This document shows, in pieces, positions 1-11,969 of a stretch of 64,000 nucleotides of DNA. The notes under the pieces are model-generated. The model made no database searches and had not been told where the DNA came from. It saw only the letters and a program-made list of their open reading frames with translations. How positions within the stretch are numbered: position 1 is the first letter of the stretch; each line of letters starts with the position of its first letter. Source of the DNA: Montifringilla adamsi (Eukaryota > Chordata > Aves > Passeriformes > Passeridae); the NCBI GenBank assembly GCA_017590115.1, contig JAGGNK010010226.1:3321732-3385731 (forward strand). The letters run 5' to 3'. Position numbers and translations under genes: made by a program.

Positions 1-22
1 AGGAGAAAGGTTTTAGTAGACA

Positions 23-41
23 TTTTTTTTTTTTTTTTTTT
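23..41. repeat. poly-T tract
   Basis: An uninterrupted run of 19 T. It is a simple homopolymer. I see no LINE or SINE body attached to it, so it is not called as a retrotransposon tail. Confidence 0.9.
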
Positions 42-1840
42 GAGCTTTAACATGTAGGAGGAAATTATCCTAGTCAATAGGAAGACAGGTGTGGATAGGA
101 GGTTGTCGTAGCTACCTTTAATTGATACTACTTTTTTTTTTCAAAACCAGGAATTTATTTTTAGCTGCACCATATGACATATAGGAAGAATAAATCTAGA
201 GCTAGAATATAGTAAAGGGGTCTTCCTGTTCTTAACCAACCTCCTGAGATGAATCACTGATGAGAAAATGCTGATTAAGTCACTGATGATGTGTGCAGGT
301 GTTTCCTTTTTGTTTGGGAAACCTTAAGAGAGACCCATGGGAGGGAAGGGGTTGAGTTGGAGAGTGCTTGTGGAAGGAGTGCTGTGGCTGAGAGCATGTG
401 CAGGCAAGTCTGTGGATGATATAGGCTGTTTATGAGCCTTTTGAAAGGCTTATGGGGTTTTTTTTGTATACAAGTGTTTGCTGAATGTAAACTTTGTGGA
501 GGGACTAATTTGCTATTTTGTGCAAGAAGGGTTGTTCTGGTTGAGGTAACCTTAACGTAGCTAGATTAGTTCAATCTAATTTATGTTAAGAGTTTGAGTA
601 AGTGGGCAAATGGATTTCATTTTCTAAGGTATTTCTGAGACATGAAAATATTGAGTAAACAGTGGGAGGCAAGGACGAAAACTGGAAACAAAAAGGACAA
701 GGAAAAAACCAAGGTGTTCAGCTGGCCTTTGAATATGTTTCAAGGGATGAAAATGAGCAATACTGTATCTGGAATGGTTTCCAGGAACTAGGCTTGTTAG
801 ATGGTGAAATAGGAATTAAACCTAAATACCTGAAAAAGGTTTCTTAATTTGACATATTTGTGATTATTCTGCAGAAATCATTTAATAAGTGTTTGATAGG
901 GTGTAATTCTGTATTTGTACAGAGTTTTTGTATGGTGACTACTTGAAAATTATAGCTTATGTGATTCTAATGATTTTTTCCCTTTGTTGTTATATTTTTT
1001 TTCCCTAAAATGCTGTCTCTTACAATAATTTAGATTTTTAAATTTAATTTTTAAGTTTTTATTTCTATTGTAAGTGATGGTTTGGAGAAGGCCTCCCAAT
1101 TTATTTTCTAATGTTCCCTCAATTTTCATCCCTGATTTTACCTTGGAGAAAGTAATGATTTTTAAGGAAATATTCAATTTAGTTTGCAATAAGACAGTGG
1201 GGTAATGTAAGAGCCAAGAATTAATTTTTTATTTTGTAAAACATTGTGATTTGGAGTTTTTCTGAAGATGATCTGAAATGCTGTGTGACAGGGGAACAAA
1301 ACTTTTCTCTCAGGACTGATTGAAGCATTGAAGAGTTTTAAAGCAAATTGGTATGGTGCGGTCATCACCCAAACCATTCTTATGCCATGACCTTAAATTT
1401 CATGCCAGAAAATCTTATGTTGCACCACTGAAAGACATTTTTAGGTTTCTTTTTTATTTTTTCTTTCGTGGTTTTGTTTTTTTTCTCTCTCTCACTGGAA
1501 TGCATTTGCTGTGCTGCTGTTACAAGGCCATGTGCTGTTTGTTGAAAATCTGGAATTGTATTTTTGGCTATGTTTTCTACAAATCAGCTTTTTATTAAAG
1601 CCATCTCAAAAATACTGGGTTTTTTTCCCCTCAGTTAAGGTTAACAAAAAAGCACCAGAAATCAGCAAACAGTCTCTAAATCTATGTCAGCTGATTGGAT
1701 TAGATGAAGTTATGTTCTCCTTTCCACATCTGTTTCTCTAGTGTTTTGACATTGATCCTCTCAAACATGTATGAATGTTTGGACTGTGCTTGGTGCTGAA
1801 GGGTTGCTGAAGTATTAGGTGTTGTTATTGGGTGCTGTAT
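42..1840. other. unique AT-rich stretch, no gene seen
   Basis: Every open frame here is short (81 codons or fewer), matches no family I know and lacks splice or codon-bias support. Two overlapping frames at 1353-1741 are rich in Phe, Leu and Cys because the DNA is T-rich, not because they look like a protein. No repeat family was recognised. Confidence 0.5.
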
Positions 1841-1870
1841 TAGATAATAATTAATTAGATAATAATTAAT
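1841..1870. repeat. 15-bp AT-rich unit, two perfect copies
   Basis: The unit TAGATAATAATTAAT occurs at 1841-1855 and again at 1856-1870 with no mismatch. It lies 35 bp before a larger tandem duplication. Confidence 0.9.
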
Positions 1871-1905
1871 GCTTCTGGAGAGACAACCCAGACTTCATTT
1901 GATCT

Positions 1906-2472
1906 ACGTGGAGAAGTCCATGTTTGTATGGAGGCTATGTGTTCTCACAGTTTTGTCTTATTTTAGGGATAAGTTTAAAAGAAGAAAGATTTCTTGTGTT
2001 TTCACTGAATTTTGAGGGGTAGTAACATGGAGCCAGGGTGTTTATTTCAGTGATATACAAGCAGAAACAAACCCCTAAATTCTGCATGTAAATATGATTT
2101 AAGATTACTTTTGAAAATCTGTACATGTATGTCTACACTATGGTGTTTATTCTCCTCCTGCCTTTTTCTCCTCTTTCTCTGATTAAGTACACGTGGAGAA
2201 GTCCGTGTTTGTATGGAGGCTATGTGTTCTCAAAGTTTTGTCTCATTTTAGGGATAAGTCTAAAAGAAAGATTTCTTGTGCTTTCACTAAATTTTGAGGG
2301 GTAGTAACGTGGAGCCAGGGTGTTTATTTCAGTGATATATAAGCAGAAACAAACCCCTAAATTCTGCATGCAAATATGTTTTAAGATTACTTTTGAAAAT
2401 CTGTATGTGTATGTCTACACTATGGTGTTTATTCTCCTCCTGCCTTTTTCTCCTCTTTCTCTGATTAAGTAC
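1906..2472. repeat. tandem duplication, 285-bp unit, two copies
   Basis: Copy 1 runs 1906-2190 and copy 2 runs 2191-2472, head to tail with no spacer. Both start ACGTGGAGAAGTCC and end CTGATTAAGTAC. By eye they differ at about a dozen substitutions, mostly transitions, plus one 3-nt deletion in copy 2 (near 2262), so identity is about 95-96%. The unit resembles no repeat family I recognise, so this looks like a duplication of unique sequence. Short open frames inside it differ between the copies and are not taken as genes. Confidence 0.93.
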
Positions 2473-2705
2473 CGCTTGTTAAGCCCCCCTTTTTACAGAT
2501 GTATTAAAAGATTGGCTCATTGAGTCCAGATGATATATATTACCAGCTTGCCTAAATTTGAAGCTGTTGTTAACAGTTAATTTTTGGCAGAAGAATGATG
2601 ATTGAATTTTTCTTCATGATTAGGGTTGGTTAGCTGATTTTGAGGCTGGGCAGAACAAAAAGTGATATTTTAAAGAAAAAAATGCCTTTTGCCGCAAGAT
2701 ACCAC
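2473..2705. other. unique spacer between two duplications
   Basis: AT-rich sequence of 233 bp between the 285-bp tandem pair and the first 508-bp copy. Nothing recognisable. Confidence 0.5.
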
Positions 2706-3213
2706 ATGTAGTCACTTATTCTGCTGTTTTCTTCCTTCCTTTCACAGTAATCTCTAGAAAATGAATACAAATTTCTTTGCTTTCTTTTTGCTCAATTTGA
2801 ACCTCTTGTTTTTGTTTCTAGTGGGAATGGAAGACAAATAGTATGAAAATGAGACACAGCTCAATCTGAGTAAAAAAATCAATTATCTGTTTTCCATTGT
2901 CTTTCATTTACTGTCATTTTTAGTCTTTTTTAAATTTAAAAATAACCATGTAGAGTAGTACAGAGTTCCAGAGGCAAAGAGATACAGTTTTCTAGAGGCC
3001 TTCTAGGTGGTGTATTATGTAAACTTGTCTGAAAGTGAGAACCAAGCAGATTTTGTAGCTGTGAAAGTATCTTCCATTCTCTGTTTTTGTAAAACACATG
3101 TTACCCATGCAGACGTTTCACTAGTAATGATGTGCCCATCTGTTCATAAGTTGGACAAATACACAGCTCTTCCTTCAGTGAAGCTTTACAAGAGAACTCC
3201 TTAAGCCCTGACA
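2706..3213. repeat. 508-bp direct repeat, copy 1
   Basis: This block recurs at 3489-3996 with the same length. I found no mismatch when reading the two side by side. It starts at ATGTAGTCACTTATTCTG and ends at TTAAGCCCTGACA. Both copies contain the same 65-codon open frame (3007-3204 and 3790-3987), which resembles no known protein and is explained by the duplication. The lack of divergence suggests a recent duplication, gene conversion or an assembly artefact. Confidence 0.95.
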
Positions 3214-3488
3214 CAACCAAAAAACCACCCCTGATAAAAAAAAAAAAAAATAAAACCAAAACAACCTGCTTTTCCTACTGGCAATTTGTACTGATGATGA
3301 GACTTGAGAGCTTGGGAAGGTGAAGGGAGTTCTTGGGAAATCAAGAACTGAAACTCTAGCTTGCATGTGAGGTGATTTTCAATGTGGTTTTAAAAGTGAC
3401 TAAAAGCAGCCCTTGATTTTTAGGAAAGGAATGCAGACATCCCAAACAGTGGACGATAGCTGGAGGTAAAAAAAAAAAAAGTACCACT
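3214..3488. other. 275-bp spacer between the 508-bp repeats
   Basis: Single-copy sequence in this window. It has an A-run of about 15 near its left end (3236-3250) and another of 13 near its right end (3468-3480). The A-runs sit close to both duplication edges and could be where the rearrangement broke. No known transposon recognised. Confidence 0.6.
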
Positions 3489-3996
3489 ATGTAGTCACTT
3501 ATTCTGCTGTTTTCTTCCTTCCTTTCACAGTAATCTCTAGAAAATGAATACAAATTTCTTTGCTTTCTTTTTGCTCAATTTGAACCTCTTGTTTTTGTTT
3601 CTAGTGGGAATGGAAGACAAATAGTATGAAAATGAGACACAGCTCAATCTGAGTAAAAAAATCAATTATCTGTTTTCCATTGTCTTTCATTTACTGTCAT
3701 TTTTAGTCTTTTTTAAATTTAAAAATAACCATGTAGAGTAGTACAGAGTTCCAGAGGCAAAGAGATACAGTTTTCTAGAGGCCTTCTAGGTGGTGTATTA
3801 TGTAAACTTGTCTGAAAGTGAGAACCAAGCAGATTTTGTAGCTGTGAAAGTATCTTCCATTCTCTGTTTTTGTAAAACACATGTTACCCATGCAGACGTT
3901 TCACTAGTAATGATGTGCCCATCTGTTCATAAGTTGGACAAATACACAGCTCTTCCTTCAGTGAAGCTTTACAAGAGAACTCCTTAAGCCCTGACA
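3489..3996. repeat. 508-bp direct repeat, copy 2
   Basis: Second copy of 2706-3213, offset by 783 bp and apparently identical. Immediately after its end the sequence changes to a short AG-rich run (3995-4006) that is absent after copy 1, which fixes the right edge of the duplication. Confidence 0.95.
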
Positions 3997-4587
3997 AGAG
4001 AGAGAGAAGGAAAAAAATGTAGAGTCCAAAATCAGTCTGGAGACAGATCTGTGGTGGGCAGGGAGCCTCTTGGACTGCCTGCTCATAGAGGTCACACTAC
4101 AGAAGAGAGAGAGATCACAGGCTGAGGAGATGAATGATGACTGCTGAGAGCCAAACATCATCTCTCTGGCTTCAGCAGGAAAACTGAACAGTGAGGAGCC
4201 TTGACAAGCTGAATCCCAGAGTCTTAGGAGGTAAGGAATGATGATGTCCAGACCAAGGAATGAAATGCAGCATGATGTGAAACCCATGGTAATAATTGAG
4301 ACACAAATAAGTTTCCTTTCTAAACCCACAGAGGCAACAAATGATGAAAACACTAATCCTAATGATGGCTTCTGCAGTGAGTATTTTGTATATGAGGGGG
4401 AAAATAACAATTTTCTGTGTTTTGAGACAAATCTCCAAGTTAATAAATGGGGAATAATCACAGCGCTGCAGTGCATTATGAATAAGTTATATTCAGGAAC
4501 TGTATTGTGTGTAGGAGAACCAGGACTGAAGATTTTAAATAGTAGAGCCTCCTCAGAGAAAAATGTTAATAGAAATATTTTGATCAA
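3958..4587 (-). other. 209-codon open frame, unknown, probably not a gene
   Basis: This is one of the longest stop-free stretches in the window (209 residues). The predicted product is rich in Ser, Phe and Leu, with no domain, signal or motif I recognise. Its last 10 residues lie in the 508-bp repeat and recur in the short antisense frame over copy 1. A 142-codon frame on the opposite strand (4238-4666) overlaps it. A random frame this long is uncommon in AT-rich DNA but not impossible across 64 kb and six frames. No splice signals or poly-A context make it a gene. Confidence 0.15.
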
Positions 4588-4666
4588 TCAAGTTTCTATT
4601 TATTTCATAAACAATGTAAATATAGTTCCTACACACTTGCTGAGTTTGAAGCTTCTGCCTATATAA
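4238..4666 (+). other. 142-codon open frame, unknown, probably not a gene
   Basis: Methionine-started frame overlapping the antisense 209-codon frame. The product is Asn- and Ile-rich, as expected of translated AT-rich DNA, with no recognised domain. A donor-like GAG|GTAAGG lies just upstream at 4230/4231, with a pyrimidine-rich acceptor-like CTTCAG at 4175, so a non-coding exon of about 55 nt (4176-4230) is formally possible. Confidence 0.12.
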
Positions 4667-5486
4667 ATATGTAAAAATGTTATTTTTGCAATCTTCTCAG
4701 TGAGTAGTCTTGGAAAAGTTATTATTTCACTTTCTTCCTTCACCTGCACAAATCCAGTGAAGTTAGGTCAACTAAAATAAGGCACATATGTATAATTAAT
4801 ACTACCCTTGATATTATAGCACTTATGCCTGAAGTTAGACCTGAATACAAGAATTTTGGTAGCTAAACTAAAATAATTTAAATGAAAAAGAAAAATTAGA
4901 CATCATGATTGGCATATCCACTATTGCAAAAGAAGAATAGTAAAATTCTTACATTTTAATTTGCAAAACTTTCTTCAAAACTTTTCCAATTTGAATTTTA
5001 CTGGGGCTTTCAGTAGTGAGGTAAATGTGTTTTAATGAAGACCATATCTGCCTTATTTTAAAAGCTTCAGATAGACAGATTAGGTAAAGTCAACGTTTCT
5101 GGAGATGATGAAATGATTGATGAATAAAGCAGCTGGGAAATCCTTGAAGTAACTTAAACAAAAAGCTACAATAGAGCCTCAAATCTCCATTTGAATAGAA
5201 ATTTTGGCAGAAGAGGAATATCTTTTATAGCAAGTCTGGTTTTCAGTGTTTTACAATGAATTTTACAGGCACAGCTGTCCTATTTTGATGTGGAACTGGA
5301 GATTACTGTTATCAATGCTGATACTCCCATTGCTTGCTGAAACAACACTAAAACATGTTTCGCTGTTTTTGTCGGTTCTCAGGTTCTTGGAATGTACATT
5401 TTCTTTCTGCTAATTGAAACCCAAAACTTCATTTCATTCTTTAAAATGAAATTTGAATGGATCTAGGGGGGGAAAAAATGGCTTCA
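4667..5486. other. unique AT-rich stretch, no gene seen
   Basis: No open frame above 60 codons, no known repeat and no strong splice-site pair noted. Confidence 0.5.
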
Positions 5487-5634
5487 GTTTTGAGTGGGGA
5501 GGTTAGCATCTTGCCCCAGGTGTCAGCAATAGCATCTGGAATGGGAAAACAGCGTCTTGACTCTGCTTGAGCAGGGAGGTTGGCCCAGACAACCCATTGT
5601 GGTCCCCTCCAACCTGACCCATTCTGTGATTTGT
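5487..5634 (+). mobile_element. CR1 LINE fragment, 3' end, forward
   Basis: The part from about 5555 reads like a CR1 3' untranslated tail: CTGCTTGAGCAGGGAGGTTG, then a GGTCCCCTCCAACCTGACCC-type segment, then ATTCTGTGATTTG at the end. CR1 is the main avian non-LTR retrotransposon, and most copies are short 5'-truncated tails like this. The left part (5487-5555) is less certain. The terminal octamer repeat of CR1 is reduced to about one unit. A 66-codon frame on the other strand here is antisense CR1 and not a gene. Confidence 0.85.
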
Positions 5635-8127
5635 TTTCCATGCTGAAAATGCTGCAAGAGGGCTGCTGTCAAATCAGCTGAGTCCCAGCTGGAGTATAAC
5701 ATCCTCTATCACACCATTTCGTGGGAGCTCCTTGGAGGCCTCCATAGGTATTTTTGATGTGGATGGTATGTATTATTATTTATGTAGCATTGCAGAATAG
5801 CTGGATGTGGATGAAAGTATCCCTTGGAGAGGCAGACGTTTTGAAAAGCTAGATTTACAAGTAAGATACAGAAGCATATTTGGTACAAGGGCTCCCCATC
5901 TAATCTTGACTAGAACTTTGTCATTCTCAGGCTTCAGTTGTTGAGTTTACAGACACCAGAAATAAACTAGCAAAGACTGAAACTTATTAAAGCTTTAATT
6001 TATACATTGGTCTACTTTAAATATATACAGTGAAGCCTTTTTTTGGCTGCCCTTATTTTTTTAAATGAAATTTTACATCAGTTGATTCCATTTAAGCAGA
6101 ATTTCCACCTTGAACCTAGAAGGATTTGCTCACTTCAGCGATTAAACATTTTTCAGTAAACAACTATAAAAAGAAACTTAACAATGTATCTGGGAGTTAT
6201 CTGAGATCTGCAGGTTTCTAGACTCAAGCCTGTAGTGTTAAATGTTTTGCTTAAATCCATTAAAATGCTTAATCACACAGTTTATTTCTGAACACTAAGT
6301 AGTTTCAATTAATATAGATTAATGGAGTATTGCTTTTGTTAATAACTTGGATGGCTCAGGAGTGCATGGCACATACCAGCCTCTAATCACCTACAAATTT
6401 CTAGAACCTGAAAGAATAACTGAAACGAAGCAACGTAATGAGCTAGGCTTTGTTTTATTCAGTTCATTGTTATGACCAAACTTCTATTGGATTTTCATGT
6501 AGATTGCCTCAGTCTGCATTTGCATTACAGATTTTTATTCTTGTTGGTGTTAAATAGATATATAATACTCACATGACTGTAACAATGAGCTTACAGGCTC
6601 ACTTATTTTATTTTATAATTCAGTATTGTAGTGGAACAAAAAGCAAATATTTTGCTATAATGGTTATGCTAATTGACTTTTAATGTTGTTTTATTTTCCA
6701 GCTACTCACCAGCAGTCTCCCAAGTTTAATAAAGCTCAAACATTTAATTTTATTGCTTGGAGTATTGATTATCCATTTAATGCAAAGAACAATGTGATCT
6801 GTTGTCTTTGCCTTGCTGATTATTTGAATTATCTTGAAGAAATAAGAGACGTGCATGAAGAGAATCTCATGCAGTAAAAAAAGTCACTTGCATGTGTTAC
6901 TCATGGCTATAGTATCAAAACCAAAAGCCTTTAATCTCAGACTCACAAGGGAAAGAGATTTTATTGTTACACAACTGAACTCAATAGTCCCTCAGGCGTT
7001 GCACCACCATCTATGTTTCTTTCTTGATTTTTATTGCCAATATAAGCTTATTTAAAAGAATGGATAGCATACTGTCTAGTTTGAGACAAATATTTAAATT
7101 ATACTTAAACAGCCTACTAGATTTATTAGAGAGGGTATTTTTTTCAATCTTGGAGGTTAAATTGTTGAGAAAAACATCTGTTTCAAAGAAATAACAGAAA
7201 AAATAAGAACAATGGAAGGTTGCATCCATTCTGCTAGTATGAAATATTTTTCACTTAACATAATGTGCCTATGAAAACTTGGAGAGAGGGGAGACCAAAA
7301 TAAGCTATTCACAAGATATAATGAATAACTCTTGAGATATCACAATCAAAGAAAACCATGTTTTGCAACACTTTGGAGTGCAGCATTTCATGACAACTGT
7401 CAACATTTGTGTGGGTATATTTTCACTATTTGTTAATCACATGCTTGGAAAGAACTAGTCACTTCTGTCAAATGTATGGAATTTCTGTCTTTATTGCACA
7501 GTAAATTCTTTTGAAAACTGTCACAGTGACTGTGCTGCATCAGTTTTCTGTTTGTGAAGTAGAACAAATTCTAGGTGTTGTGGCAGCAGATGTTTGACTC
7601 TCAGAGTTCATAGAAGCTGCCGTTCTAGTGAATCACCAAGTGTGATCTTGTGTTCGGTCAGCTGGAACAAATCACAAGTGTTTCTTGCTGCCTTTAAGTG
7701 TATCACATGTTGGGCCTCCAAATTTTTTTGAGAAGTGTGTAACAGGCTTAACAGGGACTCCTAACTTTTCTACCTCTCTGCAACTTCTGTGCTTAACACT
7801 GTTACTGGGAACATCCATTGAATTAATTATAGAGAGGAGAACAAATCACCTAGGATATTTCTTTTGAGAAAGTAAATGAAGGTAGATGTGTACAGGTGGT
7901 GGTGTTTGTTATTGGGATCTCTAGGTTAAGAAAATCTGTGTTTGCTTTCATATGACCTGTAATATCAATATATGCTGTTTAGCCAGAACAATGTTGAAGA
8001 ATGACTGAAATGCAGTTTTAGCAATTGTAGAGCTTCTAGAGTTAAGAAAAGGGAAGGGTTATCAATTCCATTTTAAAAATCCCCTCCTCTCAGTTAAAAT
8101 TTATCTTTACAATTATACTGTCAGGAG
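5635..8127. other. unique AT-rich stretch, no gene seen
   Basis: About 2.5 kb with only short unrelated open frames (72 codons or fewer). I see no transposon, microsatellite or convincing exon. Confidence 0.5.
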
Positions 8128-8310
8128 AATGGAATACAGAACCATGGAATTGTTTGTGTTGGAAGGGACATTTAAAGGCCATGTAGTCTAACTGCCCCTG
8201 TGATGAGCAGGGACTTCTTCAATTGCATCAGGTTGCTCAGAGTCTCATCCAACCTGACCTTGAGTGTGTCCAGGGATGGGGAATCTGCAGCCTGTTCCTG
8301 GCCTCACCAG
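8128..8310 (-). mobile_element. CR1 LINE fragment, 3' end, reverse
   Basis: Read on the + strand it begins with the reversed CR1 tail (AGAACCATGGAATTG, then GTTGGAAGGGACATTTAAAG). It continues through CATCCAACCTGACCTTGAG and CCAGGGATGGGGAATCTGCA to CTGTTCCTGGCCTCACCA, in the order expected of a CR1 3' region in inverse orientation. A short internal deletion lies near 8288-8292. Moderate divergence marks it as an old copy. Confidence 0.92.
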
Positions 8311-10435
8311 ATATAATGTGTTAACTTATATATGAAAACAAAAATGTGGTCCGGATTTGGACTGCTCTCACCCTGGCTACCCCTACTTTTTTCTTATCAT
8401 GAAAAATAAATTTTTCAACAGAGAGCATTAGTTAAGACCATGGTGTTTTCTATGTCTGAAATGGGCTGTGTACTTTAATTTTGTGATAAACTTTTGACCA
8501 ATTCTAATAAAGGCTGCTAGTTCCTGAAAAAACATAGCTTTAAAATTCAATGTTGGCACCTTCCTTACAAATAATTTGGCATTTGGTTTGTCTCTTAGAT
8601 TTGTAGAGAAATTATCAAAATACCTAGAACTCTATTTCTTAGTGTTTAAATTCAGGGACAGTGGACCAATTGTCTTCCTCAGCCAAGCTTATTTTTTGGC
8701 CAGGAGAGCCTTTGAATTGTGTTACCTTTATAATCTCCCTTCAGAAATCATTCTTAACAGATCTTTTGTGAGTCAGAGTTTTGAATGTGCATGACATATT
8801 AGATAATTATTATAAAGACCATTTGATTATTTAAGAAATTTATTAGAGGGAATTTCTGCATAACCTTTTGACCTACATGCAAATATTTTCAATGTTTCTT
8901 ACTCTATTCTACTTAAAATTTAGATCTAAAAATGATCAATAAATCACTTCACTATCTTGGAGGCTGTATAAATTTTTCTTTTTCAAGGTGACATTTAAAC
9001 ATGGAAAACATGTCATTTTGTAAGGATTTTGCTTGGGGTTTTTTTTGTTTGCTTGTTTTTGTTTTTTTGGTTTTTTTTTTTTTTCTAGAGAAAAATATTT
9101 TTTCAGCTCTTGCAGAGTTTTTTTTCATGTTGCATAGAAGTTGAATTGAGAACTACTTGGTAGCATCAGTTCTTGATATTGAGACATATCTCTGTGCAAT
9201 TTTGTAAAAGCTACCATTCTTGGTGAAACATGTTAAAAATATTTTGGGAAATATTGTTCTTTATGTATGTTACCTGTGGGCTTAGTAGGAGCCAAATTGT
9301 CCTGAAGTGAATAGTTTCCTCCTTTAGATAACAGACAAATCAGTAAGACACTGATTGCAACTATTGATTTGAATTCTTTTCACTTTGTTATTGTATTGTA
9401 ATAGTCTTAATATATAAATGTGGCAAATACACAAAAGAAACTTGGATTTTGGTCATTTACAATTGCTTTTTGCAAGAAAAATGTTATAAACTGGAGTAAA
9501 AATAAGTTGATATAAAATAAATTTAATATTAAGAGTTCAAGACATTTTTTGTACCTTAATATTGATTATTTTCTTGTACTTTGGATCTAATAGTTATTGT
9601 GTATTTTCACATTAATTTAACATTTATTGCAAGGCAAAATAAATACAAATGTATTTGGGCTGAAAAAAAGAAAAACTATTTCAGTGTAAGAGTACTTAGG
9701 CTGCTTTACAAGTTAGGACTTGTAAATTTTAATGGAGTATCTACTGGGCCACCAAAAGCATCTCTGTTTTCTCTGTGTCAGCTGCAGCAATGTCTTTATA
9801 TTTTTCTAACTAATGTGCATAAATTATTTTAACGTGGCCCATAAGACTGAAACAAACTAAGCTATTGCACCGTGTGACAAAACTGTCCCTAAAACACCTG
9901 CAAAACCAGAAGATTTCATCTTAAGATAATTTGCATTTTTTTACCCTGTGAGATTTTGCTAATGACGATTATCTCCTGGAGGAGATTGTGCTTTTAAGAA
10001 AGCTTTCTGCCTGCCTGTTACATGGGCTTAGTTGTCGATGTGAATCTGTGTTGCTCCTGCAGTCCCTCCATCCTTGCCCCCTGGTAGCAACTGTTCTCTC
10101 ACATTTCTGTGGCACTGTGAAGTGTTTGAGAGGAAGATGCAAAATACAGAGCAGCACTGCCAAGCATCATTGTCGTGGCAGGAGCGTGAATGTCCAGCAC
10201 CCTCCCAGACAAGTGTTTTGTGGCTGCTGTAGGGTTTCTCTGTCCCTTTTTAATCAGATGCTGCCAGAAGTTGAGAGGTGAAGGTGAGGGTAGGAAGAAG
10301 AAAGGTGTGAGGTCCAGATCTCTTCTCCTTGTCGCTCTAAGGCAGAGAAATGCAAAAATTATGCAAAAAGGTCATGGATAAGGTGAAAAAAACTGGGTGA
10401 TGGCTTAGAAGTCAAAGAAGGTCTCCTTCATTTTC
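8311..10435. other. unique stretch with a T/G-rich run
   Basis: Mostly AT-rich unique sequence. Positions 9036-9086 are a T-rich low-complexity run with scattered G. From about 9960 to 10330 the base composition is richer in GC, and two overlapping frames (9988-10281 and 10190-10381) are open, but neither product looks like a known protein. Confidence 0.5.
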
Positions 10436-10638
10436 TGTGAACACAGTCAGACACTGCAACAGATTTCCCTGAGCAGCTGGTGGATGTCCCATTGCTTGAA
10501 GTGCTTAGGGCCAGGACAGGTTTGATAGGGCTCTGAGCAGCCTGGTCTAGTGGAAGTTGTTCCTGCCCATGGCAAGGGGTTGGAATTAGAATATCTTGAA
10601 GGCCCCTTCCAACTCAAGCCATTCCATGATTCTAAATG
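10436..10638 (+). mobile_element. CR1 LINE fragment, 3' end, forward
   Basis: Matches the order of a CR1 tail: a CACTGCAACAGATTTCCCTG segment, TGGTGGATGTCCCATTGCTT, GCTCTGAGCAGCCTGGTCTA, TGCCCATGGCAAGGGGTTGG, GGCCCCTTCCAACTC, and the terminal ATTCCATGATTCTAAATGA. Truncated at its 5' end, as is usual. The 73-codon antisense frame at 10447-10668 is a by-product of this repeat. Confidence 0.92.
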
Positions 10639-11969
10639 AGCAGCACAGTTACGAGTGTGCTCTGACATGAGCGTTGGGCGCCTTCTCGTCCCTCACTCTG
10701 AGCTCAAGGCAAGCTTGGCACCACAAGCCCTGGGGGCATGGAGGCTGGTGCCTGCTTGAGGGACCTTCAGGGAGTGTAGGATATGGGTGTGGTGAGCCCA
10801 GGCTTTGAAAAAGCTTTCATGACCTCTCCTTGCTTTGGACTCATCAGCAGTTTGGGGCATTTCTGAAAATCTGAGTTGCCTTCTGGCTGTGGCCTGCCTT
10901 CTTCTAGAAGCTCAGGAACAAAAATCACCCCCTATGTTGAGTTGGAAAGAATAAGCTGTTTCTTAAGTGTAAAGAAGGTGAAAATATGGTAATTTATACT
11001 TGTTCAATTCATTTTATGCAGTCTCTCGTGATTCCTCTGTGTGTAGTGTCAATTAGAAAATTTTCACTATCTTTTACCAGAAGTTTCAGAAAAACTTATA
11101 GGAATGGTATTATTTTATTCCACTGGGAATCTGAATGGAAGAGTGATTCAATGATTTTTTTGAGTTCATCAAAGGCAGAAATGGAAGTAAACTTGTGTTT
11201 GAGACCTTGACCTTTATTTACTAGATCACAGCACTATCGGAAATATGTTTAAATTCTCAGATATGATTCCCATTACAATGTTAATTCAAATATTTCTATA
11301 AACTCTCCCATTTACAGGTACACTAGGAAAAGGATATTAGTTAGGATAATCTGGTATTCTCTAATGTATAGCCTACGAGTGCTGCAGTCCTTCTTTTGTT
11401 TTATCATATTTTTACTAGCTGTGAAAATAATTTTTAGGGGAATGCTTAATATAGTGAGCTTAATTTATCTGGTTGGTGGAATTGTTTTAAAAGTTAATTT
11501 TGTAATGGTTTTAAATTGTAAATTGTATCTTTAAACAGGCCAGGCTTGTCTTGCTGTGTTTAAGTAGATTCACAGTTTAAATTCAGGGTTTATTTTCTTC
11601 TTGTTCTCTCTTACATGCACTCTTTCTCTCTGTTCTTTGTGTGATTCTAAAATCTGAAAACACAAACATGATTGCTTTGCAGATTAAAACAGAAAATTGG
11701 TTATCTCATGAAATAAATAGAGAACCAAGCTTGGCGTTTTTATTCTTGGAAGGATGAGATTTGAATTAATATTGATCAGAAAAAAATAACTATAAACTTA
11801 TTTTCTGAGGCTTTGTAAACAATTTAGATCTGTAACAGACTCTTAACAGAAAAATCTGTTTGCTGAAAGCCATTGGCCTTTGTTAAATTTGTACTGCTCT
11901 GAACTTTTTAAATTACTATTGGTAAATTTAGGATTTTGATTCCTATTCAATTAAACCAAACAAAACCCC
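10639..11969. other. unique stretch, no gene seen
   Basis: GC is moderately raised to about 10920, then the sequence is AT-rich. No known repeat, exon or RNA gene recognised. Confidence 0.5.

Noticed and set aside
23..41. Poly-T runs (also 9070, 58446, 61742) as tails of reverse SINEs or processed pseudogenes
   Set aside because: No SINE body, no gene-like sequence next to the run and no target-site duplication was seen. Active SINEs are rare in birds.
3007..3987. The same 65-codon frame found twice
   Set aside because: The identity is explained by the 508-bp duplication. There is no evidence of coding constraint and no known family.
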